DNA from: Dillenia suffruticosa
Taxonomy: Eukaryota > Streptophyta > Magnoliopsida > Dilleniales > Dilleniaceae
Direction: 5' to 3'
DNA length: 64,000 bases
Assembly (NCBI GenBank): GCA_033439265.1
Contig: JAVTVX010000034.1
Span: 14,832,501-14,896,500 of the forward strand
Shown here: in pieces, positions 1 through 11,139 of the stretch
How positions within the stretch are numbered: the stretch's first letter is position 1
Layout of the letters: each line of letters opens with the position of its first letter
Program-made: the position numbers and the translations under genes
The notes under the pieces: generated by a model
Database searches by the model: none
Told to the model about the DNA's origin: nothing
What the model saw: the letters and a program-made list of their open reading frames with translations, nothing else

Positions 1-420
1 TGCCAAGACCATCACGACAGCAGCAGAGGACACAGGCCCGTGTATATGCGATGACGCAGGAGGACGCTGAGTCGAGTCCTGACGAGATTTTTGGTGTTCC
101 TCCCACTGATCCCCATGTTTAGAGATGTCCATGTACTTTCTTTTGAGAACCATCACTAGTTAAAGCCGTAAACGCTTAACTATGTTCGTATGTATATACA
201 TTTTGATATATATATGTGAGCATATATTTTCTTCTATATTTATCAACTGATTTTTTTATTTTCTCACATTAAGAGTTATGAAAATATGGGGAGTCGACGC
301 TCGTGTCCAAATTGACATCGGGTCAAACCATTCGTTTGTGAGAGTGTCTTTTGCCCACAGATTGAGTAAGCCTCTATCGCCACTTGATGAGGAGACAATT
401 CCCCCACTTGTGTACTGTAT
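1..420 (+). pseudogene. gag end and protease relic of Tekay-1
   Basis: Positions 1-90 read as the last residues of gag and about 280-400 as the N-terminal half of a retroviral-type aspartic protease (motif DIGSNHSFV, then LSKPLSPLDEE). Both match the corresponding parts of the Tekay elements at 21095-21505 (minus) and 62440-62893 (plus). An AT-rich non-coding spacer separates the two. The rest of pol is not present. It is not a host gene. Confidence 0.75.
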
Positions 421-450
421 AGCTTTCTTTTAGTTTTGAGGACGAAACTC

Positions 451-470
451 ATTTTTAAAGGGTTAGAACA
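451..470 (+). promoter_or_regulatory. polypurine tract of Tekay-1
   Basis: A purine-rich stretch around AAAGGGTTAGAACA lies directly before the LTR start TGTAACACCGACAC. The minus-strand element has the matching tract in the same place, at 18168-18190. It would prime plus-strand DNA synthesis. Confidence 0.65.
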
Positions 471-827
471 TGTAACACCGACACTGCGCTGTCCGTAAAT
501 TTAGTTATTTTCGAAAAATATATATATATATATATAAATATTCCTCAGTTTATTATATAGAGAGAGATTTTATTTATCTGAATTTTGATTTTTGATTTTG
601 GGGTATTTAAATTAAATTTTTGATATATTTTAATTTGCCGAATCGACAAATCGAAATAAACTCCATCTTTATGAAATTCGCATTTCTAGCTAAATATGAG
701 TGTGAAAATATATATGCATAAATATATATAATTATTTATTTACCCAAAAAAAAAACGGATTGGAGACGCAGCGTTTTGAGGCAAAACACTGCGTCCCCAA
801 TTTGGGATTAGGGTTAAAACCCTAATC

Positions 828-858
<31 letters not shown>

Positions 859-3838
859 TCTGACTTTTCATCTTCCCGCGGCGCCTCTCTTCCCTCCGTC
901 GCTGCTCCCGCCTTCCTTCGCCACCGCTACCGCCATCGCCGCCACCCTCTCCCGTTACTTCTCTCCCTTCTCTCTATCTCTCACCCACTGTCTCTTTCTC
1001 ACTATCTCACTGTTTCTTTCTCTCCCTCTCGCGATCTCCTTTCCACGAGCGTGAGCACGGCTCTGCACGATCCACCTAGTGCGAGCACGATCGTGCCCCA
1101 GCGCGATCCTCTCCGCACGAGCACAGCGCAAACACAGCGCGCCTCAGTCCGCGGCTAGCGCACAGCCCGTGAGCGCGACCTAGACCGCGAGCTAGCGCGT
1201 TGCCCATGAGCGCGCACCAACCCGCGAGCTCAAGCCAGCCCGCTAGCGCGAGCCAGATCGCGAGCGCGCACCTGTGCGCGATCGCGTGCTTGCGCACTAG
1301 CGCGCGCTACCCTGTGCCAGCCCGCGTCCGCAAGCCATTGCGGCCCGAGAGCCACTGCCGACCCGCAGGCCCGCCAGCCCGTTGGCCCGCTAGCCCGCGA
1401 GCCTGCTGGCCCACTTTCCTGCCAAGCCCACTGTCTGCAGGCCCATCAGCCGAAGACCTGCTAGCCCACTGGCCCGCAGACCAGCGAGCCTGCTAGCCGA
1501 AGCCCATTGGCTCGCTGACCCGCGAACCTATGAGCCCGCGACGGCCCGTGACAGCCCAGAACCTCCACGTAGGTAACTAATTTAGAGTTTTTATTATGAT
1601 CTAAGTGTTTAGATCTAACAAATAAATATTGTTTTGATAGGAAACACTACAGATTTTAGAGTGACCGAAGAGACATTCGGACGAACCTCTGCGCTTCGAG
1701 AAAACCCTAGGTGAGGTGATTTCGGCTCTAATTGATAAATTGAATGAATTTAGGATTGAATCTAAGATGAAAGGTTCTGTATATGTTTAGAGTGTAAGTA
1801 GAATGCGAATAGAATACAATTTCTGAAATGATTATATGTGATTTTGAAGGTTAAGTATAGAATGTTACAGAAATTAGATGGTCTGATACGAAAGAAACAT
1901 GTTATAGAATCATAAAATCATGTCGAGTTAATTCGAATAGTTTTTCCTTAGAGTTAAACTTTGAAATATGCATGAAAGTATCTGGGTTGTAGGGTTGGAA
2001 TGAAATGAGCCGTAAAGTGGAGGATATTGTACATTTCATATCTTTCTTAGATTGTTTTGAGTAGTTAATTGGAAAAATGGTATGTATGAAGAAGGGTAGC
2101 TTAAAAATGGTGATCAGAGCTTAGGGATGGTTGAAATCGTTTTCATTATAAGTTATTTTGCATATAGGCAATCTAAATACGATTTCAGTATTATGAAAAT
2201 GGATAAACCCTAAAGATACTTGAGAAATTGATATTAAATTTTGATAATCTGATTAGGTAGATCTTTTTTTTGGAGACTCGAGCAGTCAGATCTGATTCGT
2301 TTTGAAAATAGGGAGTGATCACCCTCCCTGAACTGTGAGTGGGACTTTGATATTCGCTATTGATTGAAAACCATGTTTCAAAAATATTTTTTAAATGACA
2401 TATTCTGTAAATGTATGATTGTTAGAGCTTTCGAATATTTTATGAAATGTTTTGTGACCTTTGGAGTGTCTTAATTTATGACTTTATTGATATGCATCCA
2501 TGAGCTTTGATAACTGAATATTGTGCCACATTTTCGACATATTGACATGTTTTAATGCTTTCACTGCATTGGCACATGGTTTTAAATGGATTTATTTATA
2601 TATTTGGACTGTATGCCCGGTCGACATGGTGATGGGATGCATGGGGCTACGTGCCCGGCCGATATGATATTGTGATATGCTTCCTATAGCATCCGTAGCT
2701 ACGAAGGACATCTGGTAGAGGCACCCCTTGTATCCGGATACGTTTCGGCCGGAGGTATCTGCCAGATCGTCATGTGTATGGGTGTCCCAGGTTGACCCTC
2801 ATAGGAGAGGACGTTGAGTACGGCTCTATCTAGTACTAGGCGGGGGCACCATACACGGCCGACTAGTTATATGTACATTATTATTATTTACAGGTTAGTT
2901 GAGTAGCCTGTGGCCAATATTGGGGCAGAGAGCCATTATTTAATAGTTGCATTTGGAAAAACCCCCAATGCGCCGTCCTTGATCGAGGTATACCATTGTC
3001 GGGATTGTTTGATTGGCCGACTCTTTATGAATTGATTTTCACATTGGATGCATATGTTATTTTCAAATGTGTGCCTGATGATATTTGATTTGTTGAAGCA
3101 GCACGTTATTTTTCCCACATTTGATATTGTGTTTCATGCTTTGACACTCCAAATTCACCCTTGATATTGATAGTATGATGTCAATCCATCACTTACTGAG
3201 TATCCTCCCATAGATACTCACCCCTCGCTATCTTTCCCACAGGATTATTGTTGGATCGAGGAGGTATTGTTGGGTTTGTATAATTGTGACGCGAACGTGA
3301 TATCACTCGGCTTGGGTATGGATATTTTCATCTCTTCCGCTACGATAGTTGGTGATATCGTTATGTATTGGAGATTTTAGTTTGACAATGTATTTATCTA
3401 ATTTTTTATGGAATGACTGTATAAATTATAGACATTTATTCATGAAACCCTCGTATTGATTTATTTCATTGCATTGAGGCATTTGTGAATATTTAAAAAT
3501 AACTTGGGAATTTATTTTATATATGCGTAGAATTTAGATCCGCTCGGTGTGGCGGCTGCTCATGTTTTTGTTGGGCATGACAGTAGATGTCTGTGGTTGG
3601 GACTGTTAGACATTTATATAGTCTTACGTTACTCTGGATGTTTGGCAGTGGGATTGTTTGAATTTGGAGAGGTCGGGATGGCCATTTGTTTATTTTACAG
3701 GATGAATGTTGATATACAGGTCAAATTGTACTTGGGAGACTCCGAAATATGAGGAGTTTCTGTACGATTTTCTGTGAAAATACAGCCGGCATCCAAGGTA
3801 ACGGACTGCTGCTCACGACCCCTGTTTGGGGCATGACA
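471..3838 (+). repeat. 3' LTR of Tekay-1
   Basis: It runs from TGTAACACCGACAC to GGGGCATGACA, giving TG...CA ends and 3368 bp. In order it holds an AT-rich U3; a hairpin pair at 760-828; a CT microsatellite at 832-858; a GC-rich island at about 1020-1560; exon-like blocks at 1653-1710 and 2257-2334 with AG before and GT after; a GTAGCTACG-centred conserved segment near 2690; and a U5-like end. The same order recurs in the LTRs at 14918, 23029, 53670 and 58507. Predicted peptides in the GC island (for example 1200-1496) are compositional and not conserved between copies. Confidence 0.88.
832..858. repeat. (CT)n microsatellite in LTR
   Basis: An almost pure CT run at the start of the LTR pyrimidine tract. 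Comparable CT- or GA-rich tracts sit in the same place in the other Tekay LTRs (17590-17810 minus, 25500-25680 minus, 53740-53830, 58600-58740). Confidence 0.9.
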
Positions 3839-4200
3839 AATTTTGCGACGAATATTATGTGTCGTAAATTCATGACCAATAATTATGTCAAAAAATTTGC
3901 GACAAATTTTTTTGTTTCAAATCTTCAACAAAAAATTTTTTATCGCTAATTTTTGCAACAAATTTTGTGATGAAAAATAATTTCATCGGAAATTTGCGAC
4001 AAATTGTTTTCGTTGCATAAGTGCAATGAATATTTATTTGTCGTATAATTTGTCGTTAATATGTGACAAATTCGGCAATAAATTCGACGAATATTGCGAC
4101 GAAGTGTGGAAAATTTAGCAACAAATTTTGCGATAAATATCAGAGTTAGCGACGAATCTAAAAAATTTGCGACAAAAAATTTGGATTGTTTTTTTTTCCA
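3839..4200. repeat. left subterminal repeat array of CACTA A
   Basis: Many copies of GCGACAAATTT, GCGACGAAT and their reverse complements lie at short irregular spacing. The motif matches the right-hand array at 7280-9040 of the same element. In En/Spm elements such arrays bind the element's own DNA-binding protein and are needed for excision. Short reading frames here are repeat artefacts. Confidence 0.75.
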
Positions 4201-4516
4201 CCAATTTTCCCTATATATCATATTCCTCTCTACTCAGCCAAACAGTTTATGAAGTAAACATCCAACATCATCATCAACAAACCATCTAGGGTACCATCCA
4301 ACAACCAATAATATTAAATTTATCCGGTATTTACTCATCCAAACAACTAACCGTCTAATAGTATCAATCAAATAATAATTATAAAAACACTTCCATCGTC
4401 ATGAATTAATAATAAACAGTAATAAATAATTAACAGAATATCAAATATCTAGCAGTATGAACCAAGTAATAATACAACCATATTTAAATATAAGCATGAA
4501 ATAATAAAAAACTGTC

Positions 4517-5000
4517 TCAAGAAACACCGTCACCGTTACCGTCACCGTCACCGTCACCCTCACCGTCATCATCACCAAATATGTCATAACCATCATCACC
4601 ATCATTTGGAGGAGATTGAAAAGGGGGATCAAACTTGAAGCGGAGACTCACTGAAGATGTTGCATTATAAGCCTCTATTGTACGCGAAACTCTTCAAATT
4701 CATTGTCTTTTCGCTCAAGTTCTGCGCGCATGGCTTGAAGTTCATTTTCTTTTTGTGCTAACTACTCCTTCAAATGACTCAACTCTTGATTCATTTACAT
4801 TAATTCTGTTCTTACTGGTGTCTGGGTGGAAGAAGATGGACCATTGATTCTGCAAGTCCTGCTTAACGAGCCCATTCCAAGTACTCTTCCTTGCTTCGCT
4901 CCACTAGTAGCCTTGAGCCATAAAGCCATATTATTAACAGATGGCTCAGACATAGCAGCATCATCACTACTACTAGAATTTTTCAGTACATGATCATATT
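4517..5000 (-). pseudogene. CACTA-associated protein, C-terminal exon, decayed
   Basis: On the minus strand the exon starts after an acceptor-like CAATGCAG near 5000. It reads a Ser-rich stretch, then MALWLKATSGAKQGRV and LGMGSLSRTC. A Glu/Lys/Gln-rich coiled-coil-like segment follows (ELQAMRAELERKDNEFEEF), and then an acidic Asp-Gly repeat tail ending in TGA at 4517-4519. A G-R-V/I-G-like motif followed by a coiled coil is typical of the second protein of plant CACTA elements (Transposase_24-like). At least three in-frame stops and one frame change break it. The GTCACC-type microsatellite at 4525-4570 encodes the acidic tail in the proper frame. Confidence 0.6.
4525..4612. repeat. degenerate CACCGT / CATCAC microsatellite
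   Basis: Imperfect 6-bp units (CACCGT, CACCGT, TACCGT, CACCGT and so on) pass into CATCATCACC. On the minus strand they encode a run of Asp-Gly in the acidic tail of the CACTA-associated protein, so the array is probably an expanded coding repeat. Confidence 0.8.
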
Positions 5001-5639
5001 TCCCTGCATTGTCATAAGAGAAATTAGAAAAAAATTAAAATTAAAATGTAATAAAATATCCAATAAAATAAATAAAAGTGTCAATTAACAGTTTAACAAT
5101 GTAATAAAATATCCAACAAAAAAAATCAAAATACAAAATTGTATTCCTCAATAAACGATTGACAGTAAACAATAAGACACAAAAAATAATATGTGAATCA
5201 AATATTGCAAATTTAATAGACTTATGGAATTGAAATTAAACATACTTCTATTTATGTATTTAGTTGCTTTATCTATTAGAATGAAATTTAGATAATGAGG
5301 ATTGCTCTAATTGAAATTAAAATTCACTACTATTAGGAGTTTGAAATTATAACAGATTGAATAAAGGAAAAAATTATACTAGTACGTAACATAATGAACC
5401 AACAATTCAGAAATAACGTAACAAAATTGATATTATGTATTCCCTAATTTTAATTAATAATGATCAAATAAAAAAGTATAAATTAGAAATGACAAAAATC
5501 AATTTAAATAGTGAAAAAAATTTTAGAATAGACAAATCTAATAAATTCATCTTCTAACATTGTTATAATAAATTCAGTATAATATGTTAAAATTTTTGTT
5601 GCAAAGTGTCTATAAAACAATTAAAAATTTTGAAATTAC
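5001..5639. other. AT-rich interior of CACTA A, no gene seen
   Basis: Strongly AT-rich sequence with no long reading frame, probably intron of the decayed minus-strand gene of element A. An exon-like stretch follows at 5640-5745 (minus, GNGIPAIIYRDF...) which I cannot assign to a family. Confidence 0.5.
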
Positions 5640-5879
5640 ATACCATAACCGCTCTAACTCTCTCCCCACTCTAGATCTTGTCTTTTTTCTGGAAAGTCTG
5701 TGCGAAAGTCTCTATAAATGATGGCTGGGATCCCATTTCCTTAGTCTAAAAAAAACACTGTTAGATATAATAAAAAAATGAAAAAATAAATGAACTAAAT
5801 TCAAAAAAGTAGTAATTTAATCAAATTATCATTCTATTTCTATACTCATTAATATTGATTGAAGGCCACTAGATTATAC

Positions 5880-6086
5880 CTTGGCAAGTCACAAGAACTT
5901 GGCTTCCAACTATACTTGAGATAGAGGTTATCGGGCCATCCATTTCCCTTGCAATTGAATTGCTTCTCAATGAATGGATATGTCCTTGTGTCGTAGTATG
6001 GAGATGTGCCATCATTTACCCAAGTCCCTTTGAAGAAATCGCACCCACCACTTGATTTTAATGTAGCATTGGAACATCATTGTAGA
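5880..6086 (-). pseudogene. captured exon of a trichome-birefringence-like (TBL/PMR5N) gene
   Basis: On the minus strand an open frame of about 69 codons gives CDFFKGTWVNDGTSPYYD, then YPFIEKQFNCKGNGWPD, then LYLKYSWKPSSCDLPR. This is the PMR5N domain at the start of TBL/DUF231 proteins, plant Golgi polysaccharide O-acetyltransferases. The four domain cysteines and the W/P/R landmarks are present. The frame ends at CCAAG|GTATAA, a donor-like site where TBL first exons usually end. The signal anchor, the GDS motif and the catalytic DxxH region are absent nearby. It therefore looks like one exon carried inside CACTA A rather than a working gene. The next exon-like sequence, at 5640-5745, is not TBL. 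Confidence 0.75.
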
Positions 6087-6129
6087 CAAAGGAATATGAA
6101 GATTACAATGAAAAAATCATACCCCTTTT

Positions 6130-6152
6130 TGAGAGAGAGAGAGAGAGAGAAG
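6130..6152. repeat. (GA)n microsatellite
   Basis: A short pure GA run directly 5' (in minus-strand terms) of the captured TBL exon. Confidence 0.8.
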
Positions 6153-6237
6153 ATTGAGAGATGGAGAAGGAGGGAGTTGGATGAGTTGCACCCCCTAAAA
6201 CAAATCCATATTTAAAGTTACGAGCTCCTGGTTGACA

Positions 6238-6830
6238 AATCTTAGTGACAATATAAATGGCATTTTATACCAAACGCTTAATTAATTGATACTAGTAATA
6301 AAATTGCCCAGCTTGCTTTTTGGTTGATAAACTAGAAATTGGAAAGTAAATAAAATTGCCTTGTTAGTGACGGTAATTAAATTAAATAAGATATACTCTT
6401 TCAAATTTGGGTCAAATTCTTGTCTTATTTGACATACAAGTCAAATTCAAAGAGGTCAAAATTTTTATGGGCATCATTTACTTTTTAGGTTAATTGATAT
6501 TCCTTTTGGGAACTAATGGAGATGAAATAGAAAACGGAGGAAAACTTGTTTTAAACGCAGAGATAATCAAGGGATTATTAAGTTCTTACCCATTTTAGAT
6601 AATATTTTTTTTAATCTATTGTTTAACCTAAATGTTTGATTTCTTCTTTGATTCCAAAATAACTTTAATAAAACAATGACGAAGAAGGCTAAATAAATAA
6701 ATAAACAAATTTAAGAAATAGAGGAAAAGGGCTAAACAACTAACACAACAATTACAATTACAATTGCCCAAAAACATAAAAACCAAAAACAAAAGCAATG
6801 CCATATTATTCATTACTCGATGCCCATACA
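6238..6830. other. AT-rich interior of CACTA A, nothing recognised
   Basis: No coding potential or known motif. It leads into the GC-rich island that starts near 6838. Confidence 0.45.
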
Positions 6831-6837
6831 CAACACA

Positions 6838-7195
6838 ATCAGCATGGGACGGGGAGACGCTCCCCTGCCCAGATCCGATGGCAGCACTGCCGGATTGGGC
6901 CAAGGGGAGGACCCTCCACCCGTGGGCCTCGGCGAGGTCCTTCGCCAAGGCGGAAGGGGGATCGCCCCCTTGGTCGCCTCGGCGACCGAAGGGGAGGCCC
7001 AGCCCCTCCCCGGATCTGGCTGCCTTGTGGCCGGATCGGGGAGGGGAAACCGGCCCTTCCCCATACCCGACTGCTGTGGCCGGGTCTCGAGGGGGAGGCG
7101 GCGCCTCCCCCTCTGTTCGAACAAAGTCTGGAGAGGGGCCCTCTGCCGTTCCCCCGCCAAGATCTGGCAGCATTGCCGCTGGAGGGACCGAGTCA
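6838..7195. repeat. GC-rich degenerate tandem island in CACTA A
   Basis: About 360 bp of strongly GC-rich sequence in an AT-rich element. It is built from diverged units that begin near AGATCYGG and contain GGCAGC...GGCCGGATCGGGGAGGGG. Several overlapping reading frames stay open on both strands (for example 6764-7237 plus and 6628-7278 minus). This is what a GC-rich tandem repeat produces by chance. No protein family is recognisable, so I do not call a gene. A GA run closes it at 7195-7213. Confidence 0.65.
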
Positions 7196-7279
7196 GAGAG
7201 AGAGAGAGAGAGTACCTTTTCGCGCTTGAACCTGTGAGAGAGAGGGAGAGGCACCATGTGGGGAAGATTGCAAAGCACA

Positions 7280-9040
7280 CAGTAAGGTTTTTAAAAAATT
7301 TAGTGATGAACGCGTGTTTCATCGCTGAAATCAGCGACAAACGCAAGTTTCGTCATTGAAATCAGTGACGAACGCAGGTTTCGTTGCTGAAATCAGCGAC
7401 GAACTTGTGGTTCGCCGCGGAATCAACGATGAACTTGTGGTTCACCGCAGAATCAGCGATGAACTCGTGGTTTGTCGTGGAATTCAACGACGAACTCGTT
7501 GTTCATTGCAGAAGTTCAGTGATGAACGCTTGGTTCGTTGCCAATTTCGTCCTGGACTTATTTTCTTAGTCAATTTTTGTGACAAACTCGTTTCTCGTCG
7601 CAAATTTTAGTGATGAACAGGATTATCAGTCATAAATTTTAGCGACGAACAATATTTTGTTGCTCATGTTAGCGACCAATTTAAATTTGTCGCTAAGATC
7701 AACAAAAAAAAAAATATTTGTCGCTAATTTGCGACAAATTATTTTTTTGGTCGCAAAATTAGCGACGATAAATTTTGTTTGTCTGTAATTCAGCGACGAA
7801 AAAGTATATTTGTTACAAATCTACAACAATATTTGTGACGAATATTTAAATTTTTATCCACGAATTTAATTAAAACACTTTAAATTCCTCTATTAAACTA
7901 CTAAATGAGATGCAAGTTATTAATTACTAAATTAATAAAATTAAACAATAAAATTATAGACGAAAATATTTTTATCTTGTTAATTATTCTTAACATTTTT
8001 TATATCTTCATAAATGTATAATGCCTTCAATGTCGGTCATTATTAAATTCATTTGTTTATATCAATAAAATTTACTACCGCAAACAATAGTACTTAATTA
8101 CAATTTTTTATATAAAATGACTAATAAATAAGTATTATTATTATGAAAAGTGATTATGACAAGATAATACTCATTCATTATGTATCGAAAATCGATTTCA
8201 TTACTTTAAAAATATTAGAAAATTGGGACAACTTAAAAAAGTTACATAAGTAAGTGAAGTAGGAATTGATTCACAATAGTGAGAAGAGAATTAAACAAAT
8301 TAGCAATGAATTTAGCAACAAATAACTTGTTTGTGGGCAATCAGCAACAAATTTAGCGACATTTAAAATTTTTGTAACGAAAAGTGTATTTGTTGCTATT
8401 TAGCGACAAATATGCCGATCATTTTTTTTCGTCGCGTTATTAGCAACGAATTCTAATTTTTGTTGCAAATTTAGTGACGAAAAAATTTTTTTGTTGCAAA
8501 TTAACGACAAAAACATACTGTTGCTGATTTAATATCGAATTAATTTTTAGTCGCTAATTTAGTGACCAAATTATGTTTTGTCACTAAATTAGCGACGAAC
8601 TTTCTTTTTTATTGTAGATTTAGCGACGAATGTTTTTTTGTCGCTAATTAGAGATAATTTTCAACAAATTATTGTTCGTGACTACTCTCTCACAAATTTT
8701 GCGACAAATATTTATATGTAGCTATTTTAGCGACAAATATTTTTTTGTTGTAGAATTTGTTGAAAATTTGCAACAAATATATGTTTTGTCGCTAATTTCG
8801 TTAGAATTTTGCGATGAATAGTATTTTTCGCTAAATTTGGTCACTAAAACCATGTTTTTTTGTAGTGTAATTTCATCCCTAAATTGGTCACTAATTTGTG
8901 ACGAGCATTGCCACATAAATTTTTCGTTGCAAATTTGGGATGAAAATTGAAAATTTTCGCTGCTAAATTTTGGGATGTCATATTAGCCATGGATTTTTTT
9001 CGCTGTAAATCTTTTTTGCGACAAATGTTCTTCAGTTTTT
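7280..9040. repeat. right subterminal repeat array of CACTA A
   Basis: Several dozen variants of TTTGTCGCTAATTT and AGCGACGAA occur in both orientations. The 7300-7620 part has a regular period near 30 bp (ATCAGCGACGAACTYGTGGTTCG), and the array becomes looser up to 9040. A terminus-like TTTTTTTGTAGTG also occurs at 8853-8866, before the true end at 9080, so the end region may have been duplicated or may hold a second truncated CACTA end. Confidence 0.75.
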
Positions 9041-9080
9041 ATTGTTAATTCTATGCCTAATCTAAGGTTTTCTTGTAGTG

Positions 9081-9253
9081 CAAAATTGATACTTATTTTT
9101 TGCAAAATAGATTTATAAAGTGTCTATCTGATCTATCTCTCTATGTGAAGAAAGAAAAAGGTGATTACTTGATGGCATGTCTTTATCTTAATAATCAAGC
9201 TACACAAAGCTCTTTATAGTTTAAAATAAACACTATGAGCCTCAAATAGCAAA
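9081..9253 (+). pseudogene. Copia reverse-transcriptase fragment
   Basis: A short relic of Ty1/copia pol with two RT stretches, KIDTYFLQNRF...MACLYLNN and KLHKALYSLK. Both are recognisable by comparison with plant Copia RT. They are not in the usual N-to-C order, so this piece is rearranged. It is flanked by the end of CACTA A (9080) and the start of CACTA B (9254). A fossil. Confidence 0.7.
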
Positions 9254-9699
9254 CACTACAAAATTAAATCCCTATCCTAATGGTGACTTTTATTGTCGGT
9301 TACCTTTAAAGACAGTTTCTTATGCATGTATAGACATTTATGACAAAATCGTAAGAAAATATATACATTTTTCAACGGTATAAATTGTAGTATCGAGAAA
9401 AAATTTATCAACCGTAAATAAACTAGCACAATCGTCTGTAAAAATGATATTCAATTCTGATGGTTATCACTTAAGTCGATAAATGTAACAGTTTTAGAAC
9501 GGTTTGAAAACAGTCTCTATATATAACTCTTATTTAGGGTTTACTTAACCATACCGTTTGTATAAGTGTATGACTATGGTAACTCATATATTATATCGTT
9601 TGTAAATGCTATATACTATTCTAATGGTTATTAGTTTTCATTGGTAAATTTGATAGTCTTTACTAACTATTTGAAAATAGTCTCTATATATGTCATATT

Positions 9700-10350
9700 C
9701 CATTTGTATAATATTTAGGAATAGTTTGAAAATTTAAGAGTTGGGTGATAAGTTACAATAGTATAGGGTAATTTGTGATAATATGTAGTATGTTGTTATA
9801 ATATCATAATTTTATGATAACTTGTGATGAGTTTGTGATAATTAGTTGGTAATATAATCTAATAATATTATTATTCATTGAAATGAAATATAGTGATAAT
9901 TAGTAGTAAATTTACGATAATTAGTGTTGGTGCTTATGATTGCTTGTGATAACTAATGATATATAGTCTAATAATATTATTATTCACTGGTGTGAAATAT
10001 AGTGATAATTATTGATAAATTTGTGATAACTAGTGGTAATATAGTAACAATGGGTGTTTATAATAATTTGTTGTAAGTTTGTGATAATTAGTGATAATAT
10101 AATAATAATGTATTTATAATAATTTGTAATAATTAGTGATAATATAGTGTGATAACTTATGGTAAATTTGTAATAGCTAGTAGTAATATAGTCGATAATA
10201 TTATTATTCATTGGAGTGAAATATAGTGATAATTAGTAGTAAATTTGTGATAACTAATGTTAATATAGTAATAATAGGTGTTTATGATTTTTTGTGATAA
10301 CTAATAGTAATATTTAGTGAAATATAGTGATAATTAATGGTAATTAAACT
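9700..10350. repeat. left subterminal repeats of CACTA B
   Basis: Repeated GTGATAATTAGTGGTAA and TATAGTAATAATRGGTGTTTAT units of about 80-150 bp with many copies of GTGATAA. No gene. The minus-strand frames here are repeat artefacts. Confidence 0.7.
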
Positions 10351-11045
10351 GCCAATGGCTAACATATAGAGTACAAACAAATTGCGTGTGTTCTAAAATT
10401 TGCATGAAATGTATAATTGTAAGGTAATAAGTAACAAATTCTAAAAATTGTATTTGTAACAAAAAGTATCATTGAAAAAATAGATGAAAAAATTGTGTAA
10501 TGAAAAGCGAAAAATTCAAAAAAGGGTTTAAACTGTGTAATGAAAAAATGTGCGAAAAAGAGGATTTGAAAATTTGTTTGTGAAAATTGCTCGTCTATGA
10601 TATGTCCATTTAATTTGAAAAATATTATTGCAGCCATTAGATTAATTAGTGATATGTAAAATGAAAATGCAAAAAAATTACAAAAAATTTAAAATTATTT
10701 TGAGATACAAATTCAACATTTTCCACTAATATAAAAATATCAATCTTACGTTATTATATAATACATACATATTAATATATATATTATTATAAATTACAAT
10801 TTAGACGAATGGATATTAGTAGGATAATATAAAATTATGATTATCAATATTAATTTAAATTATAATATATTAATAATTTTAAAAAAATTATATATTTCAT
10901 TACAAATATTTATTAAAATATATAATATTAATAACTCATAATTCATTTATTTTATTTTATGGGTGAGAGTGAGAAAGAAAAAAAAAGGAGAGAGAGGAAG
11001 GAAGAGAAGAAAGCAAACAAAGAAAAAGTTGTTGCAACCAAGAGA

Positions 11046-11107
11046 TTGTGGTGCAGTAGTTGGAGCTTCACATGCACCACCATCCCTCACGTCCAGACTC
11101 GAGCCCA
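11046..11107 (+). other. tRNA-derived (SINE-like) module in CACTA B
   Basis: The stretch GTGGTGCAGTAGTTGGAGC resembles a Pol III A box. CACGTCCAGACTCGAGCCC, about 30 bp downstream, resembles a B box. A clearly related stretch lies on the opposite strand in element C (50138-50205). There is no full cloverleaf I would trust and no SINE tail, so I call it tRNA-related sequence, not a tRNA gene. Confidence 0.45.
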
Positions 11108-11139
11108 TGCCCATGCAAAAAATTCACAAAAATGCAATT

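Larger units (their letters stand above)
1..3838 (+). mobile_element. Tekay-type Ty3/gypsy element, right-hand part (Tekay-1)
   Basis: The start of the window carries the end of a gag region (a YAMTQEDAE-type motif near position 50, as in the other two Tekay elements here) and a protease remnant with an aspartic-protease-like IGSNHSFV motif near 320-345. A polypurine tract and a 3.37-kb 3' LTR follow. The internal part is far shorter than in a full element, so this is a fossil with a much reduced coding region. Assignment to the Tekay/Del chromovirus clade rests on similarity to the element at 58507, which has a Met-tRNA primer site and a Tekay-like gag-pol. The left half lies outside the window. 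The LTR ends directly in CACTA element A subterminal repeats, so it inserted into A. Confidence 0.85.
3839..9080. mobile_element. CACTA (En/Spm) transposon A, left end outside window
   Basis: The right end is ...AAGGTTTTCTTGTAGTG at 9062-9080, the reverse complement of the plant CACTA terminus CACTACAAGAAAACC. Dense TTTGTCGC / GCGACAAA motifs in both orientations fill 3839-4200 and 7280-9040, the layout expected of CACTA subterminal arrays that bind the TNPA-type protein. A decayed transposon protein (minus strand, 4517-5000), a captured TBL exon and a GC-rich island lie between them. No TNPD-like transposase is visible, so it is non-autonomous or decayed. Tekay-1 occupies its left subterminal zone, and the left terminus must lie upstream of position 1. 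Confidence 0.75.

Noticed and set aside
803-828. Telomere-like TTAGGGTT motif
   Set aside because: It is a single palindrome half in an LTR, not an array, and other LTR copies have different stems.
1076-1496. Overlapping Ala/Ser-rich frames on both strands
   Set aside because: They fall in the GC-rich island of a Tekay LTR. Other LTR copies do not keep the frames, and the residues follow base composition.
5880-6086. An intact TBL gene
   Set aside because: Only the PMR5N exon is present. The GDS and DxxH parts and the signal anchor are missing from the surroundings.
6628-7359. Long frames on both strands (up to 216 aa)
   Set aside because: GC-rich degenerate tandem repeat in a CACTA element. 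Several frames are open at once and no family is recognisable.
7300-7620. Regular ~30-bp repeats that might suggest a CRISPR array
   Set aside because: Units have no unique spacers, occur in both orientations and belong to CACTA subterminal repeats in a plant genome.
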